A stretch of DNA of 6,673 nucleotides from Propionibacteriaceae bacterium. GTDB lineage: Bacteria > Actinomycetota > Actinomycetes > Propionibacteriales > Propionibacteriaceae. Both the position numbers and the translations under genes were made by a program. Below, piece by piece: positions 4,697 through 6,673 of the stretch. How positions within the stretch are numbered: the first letter of the stretch is position 1; every line of letters begins with the position of its first letter. The DNA is taken from positions 1 through 6,673 of the forward strand of contig JAUNRO010000178.1 of NCBI GenBank assembly GCA_030544185.1, read 5' to 3'. The notes beneath the pieces are model-generated. The model ran no database searches and had not been told where the DNA came from. It worked only from the letters and a program-made list of their open reading frames with translations.

Positions 4697-6673
4697 GTGC
4701 CGGCCGGCGCGACCAGCTCCACCTCCACCGACAACGGCCCCTCGCCCTCGGACCACTCGACGTCGCCGACGAGGCGGCCCACCGCGCGCAGGTCAGACTC
4801 GATGGCCTGCAGGCGCTTCAAGGAGATGGCGTCACCGCGGAACACGGCCCGGCTCGCCTCGGTCTTCATCGAGACCTTGGCCGTGGACTTGGCGCCCCGG
4901 ATGGCGATCAGCGCGTCGGCCAGGTCGCTCAGCAGCGCGACCTCGCCGGCGTCGGTGATCTCGTCGACGGTCGGCCACGCCTGCTGGTGCACCGAGCCCT
5001 CGCGCCACCACGACCAGACCTCCTCGGTCACGAACGGCAGGAACGGCGCGAACAGCCGGAGCTGGATCTCCAGCGCCCCAGCCAGCGCGGCCCGGGCGGA
5101 GGCGGCCGCGTCCTCCCCGGCGGCGCCATAGGCGCGCTCCTTCACCAGCTCCAGATAGTCGTCACAGAACGACCAGAAGAACGTCTCGGTCGCCTCGAGC
5201 GCCGCCGAATAGTCGAACGACTCGAACGCCCGGGTCGCCGCGACGACGACGTTGCGCAGCCCAGCCAGCAGGGCCCGGTCGGCGGGATCGGTGACGGCAC
5301 CGCCGAGCGCATCGCCCGACATCCCCAGCACGAACTTCGACGCATTCAGGATCTTGGTCGCCAGGCGGCGGCCGACCTTCATCTGGGTCTCGTCGAACGG
5401 CGAGTCAGTGCCCGGACGCGCCATCGCCGCGCGCCAGCGCACCGCGTCAGCGCCGAACTTCTCCAGGATCTCGGTCGGCACGACCACGTTGCCCTTGGAC
5501 TTCGACATCTTCTTTCGGTCCGGATCGACCACGAAGCCCGAGATCGTCGCCCGCTTCCACGGGACGCTGTCGAACTCGAAGTGGGAGCGCACGACGCGCG
5601 AGAACAACCAGGTCCGGATGATGTCGTGCGCCTGCGGCGCCAGGTCCATCGGGAAGGTCGCGGCGAACAGCTCCGGATCACGCTCCCAGCCACAGGCGAT
5701 CTGGGGGGTCAACGACGAGGTCGCCCAGGTGTCCATGACATCGGGATCGCCGGTGAAACCGCCCGGCTGGTCGCGCTGCGACTCCGCGTACCCCTGGGGA
5801 ACATCGGTCGACGGATCGACCGGCAGGGCCTCCTCGCCCGGCACGATCGGGGAGTCGTAGTCGGGCTCGCCGTCCGCGGACACTGCGTACCACACCGGGA
5901 AGGGCACCCCGAAGAACCGCTGCCGCGAGATCAGCCAGTCGCCGTTGAGCCCGGAGACCCAGTTCTCATAGCGGTGGCGCATGTGCTCCGGCACCCACTC
6001 GATCTCCCCGCCACGCTTGAGCAGATCCTCCTTGAGGGCCTCGTCGCGCCCGCCATTGCGGATATACCACTGCCGGGTCGACACGATCTCCAGCGGCTTG
6101 TCGCCCTTCTCGAAGAAGTTCGCCTTGCGCTGGGTGGCCGTCGGTTCCCCGGCCAGATCGCGGAGAACGTCGTCTTGCCCGCCAACTCCGCGTACGCCGC
6201 CGAATCCGCCAACCACTCCGGAGTCTCGCGGTGCAGGCGGCCGTCGCGGCCGACCACGGTCCGGGTCGGCAGCTGCAGCTCGCGCCACCACTGGATATCG
6301 GTCTGATCGCCGAACGTGCAGCACATCGCGATGCCCGCACCCTTGTCCATCTCGGCGGCCGGGTGCGCCAGGACGGGCAGCTCGACGCCGAACACCGGCG
6401 AGGTCACCGTCCGCCCGAACAGCGGCTGATAGCGCTCGTCGTCGGGATGCGCGATCAGCGCACAGCAGGCCGCGAGCAGCTCGGGCCGGGTCGTCTCGAT
6501 GAACACCTTGCGGCCCTCGACCGGGGAGCCGGCAGGCAGTGCGAGGTCCTCGGTGAGGTGAAAGCTCACCCGGTGATAGGCGCCGGGATAGTCCCGCGCC
6601 TCCAGCTCGGCCTGGGCGACCGCGGTCTGGAACGTCACGTCCCACATGGTCGGGGCCTCCGACAGGTAGGCCT
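4693..6673 (-). pseudogene. valS: valS, valine-tRNA ligase: 5' end outside the window, reading frame broken near 6160
   Basis: Class I valyl-tRNA synthetase, which charges tRNA-Val in the cytoplasm. The gene enters from beyond 6673, so about 200 N-terminal residues with the HIGH motif are not seen. From 6671 to about 6161 one frame gives the editing (CP1) domain: [46 protein letters not shown], ending in AGKTTFSA. From about 6159 to the stop at 4693 a different frame continues with [74 protein letters not shown], the catalytic KMSKS loop (5497-5511) and the anticodon-binding region from [18 protein letters not shown] on. These motifs match the short ValS of Streptomyces and relatives. Compared with that family, about 12 residues between FSA and DLAGEP are absent and the frame changes, which suggests a loss near 37 nt. 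All else looks intact, so an error or a recent lesion is likely; no single frame encodes the ligase as given. Confidence 0.88.
6157..6161 (-). other. Frame-change junction in valS
   Basis: On the coding strand the bases read TCC-GCG-ATC-TGG in the upstream frame and GAT-CTG-GCC-GGG in the downstream frame. GCG (6161-6159) is the last codon fitting the upstream part of ValS and GAT (6159-6157) the first fitting the downstream part; they share one G. The upstream frame runs on without homology to a stop ending at 5931. Confidence 0.8.

Noticed and set aside
4699..4708. Perfect palindrome GCCGGCCGGC near the valS stop as a terminator
   Set aside because: There is no loop and no T-tract, and it lies inside valS coding sequence; such GC palindromes are common by chance at this composition.
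3518..4756. 412-codon open frame on the minus strand opposite the SDR gene
   Set aside because: It lies antisense to a gene with clear SDR motifs, has low-complexity Arg/Gly/His-rich content and no recognisable domain; it is a GC-rich antisense shadow.
4687..6306. 539-codon open frame on the plus strand opposite valS
   Set aside because: It is antisense to sequence carrying KMSKS and other ValS motifs, with Arg/Leu/Gly/His-rich shadow composition and no domain of its own.
6161..6645. Extension of the downstream valS frame up to an apparent ATG at 6645
   Set aside because: Beyond about 6160 this frame gives Arg/Gly/Pro-rich sequence with no ValS similarity, while the other frame gives the editing domain; the frame is open only because of high GC.
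1..6673. CRISPR array, tRNA or rRNA gene, insertion sequence, riboswitch
   Set aside because: No spaced repeats, cloverleaf, transposase or conserved aptamer pattern was recognised; intergenic gaps are all shorter than 160 bp.

Overview
The window looks like chromosomal DNA from a high-GC Gram-positive actinobacterium. Four things point there: GC-rich codon use; paired ClpP1 and ClpP2 subunits followed by a ClpX with a GCGKT Walker A loop, as in mycobacterial ClpX; the short ValS type common in Streptomyces and Propionibacteriales relatives; and sparse, partly Shine-Dalgarno-less starts. A Propionibacteriales-like host is possible, but this is an inference made without any database search.

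Left third (1-2488): the 3' end of clpP1, then clpP2 in translational-coupling distance, then a 154-bp gap carrying nested inverted repeats and a plausible promoter, then complete clpX. Together these encode the ATP-dependent ClpXP1P2 protease: ClpX unfolds substrates and feeds them into the mixed ClpP1P2 chamber.

Middle (2492-4696): a small accessory block. A MarR-family regulator (minus strand) is divergent from an NADPH-dependent FMN/quinone-reductase-like flavoprotein (plus strand). The 125-bp gap between them holds two identical-arm inverted repeats, GTCAA-N4-TTGAC, 41 bp apart, placed on the likely reductase promoter, so this reads as a repressor, operator and target module. Next comes an extended SDR (NAD(P)-dependent epimerase/reductase). 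It lies behind a 30% GC island containing a tandem 17-bp repeat and a lattice of GTAT/ATAC half-sites that reaches into the start codon, which is a likely operator for a regulator not in the window.

Right third (4693-6673, minus strand): valS, valine-tRNA ligase, whose 5' end (including the HIGH motif) lies outside the window. As given, the gene does not read through in one frame. About 12 codons appear to be missing near 6160, an apparent net loss of roughly 37 nt, and the frame changes there. Because ValS is normally essential, this is either a sequence or assembly error, a real lesion backed by another copy, or something stranger. It is the observation most worth checking.

Both convergent gene pairs (clpX/marR and SDR/valS) are packed tail to tail with 3 nt or no spacing and no room for an ordinary terminator. 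I see no RNA gene, IS element, CRISPR array or clear novel system. The most interesting unexplained structure is regulatory: the two operator regions, and the valS frame break.
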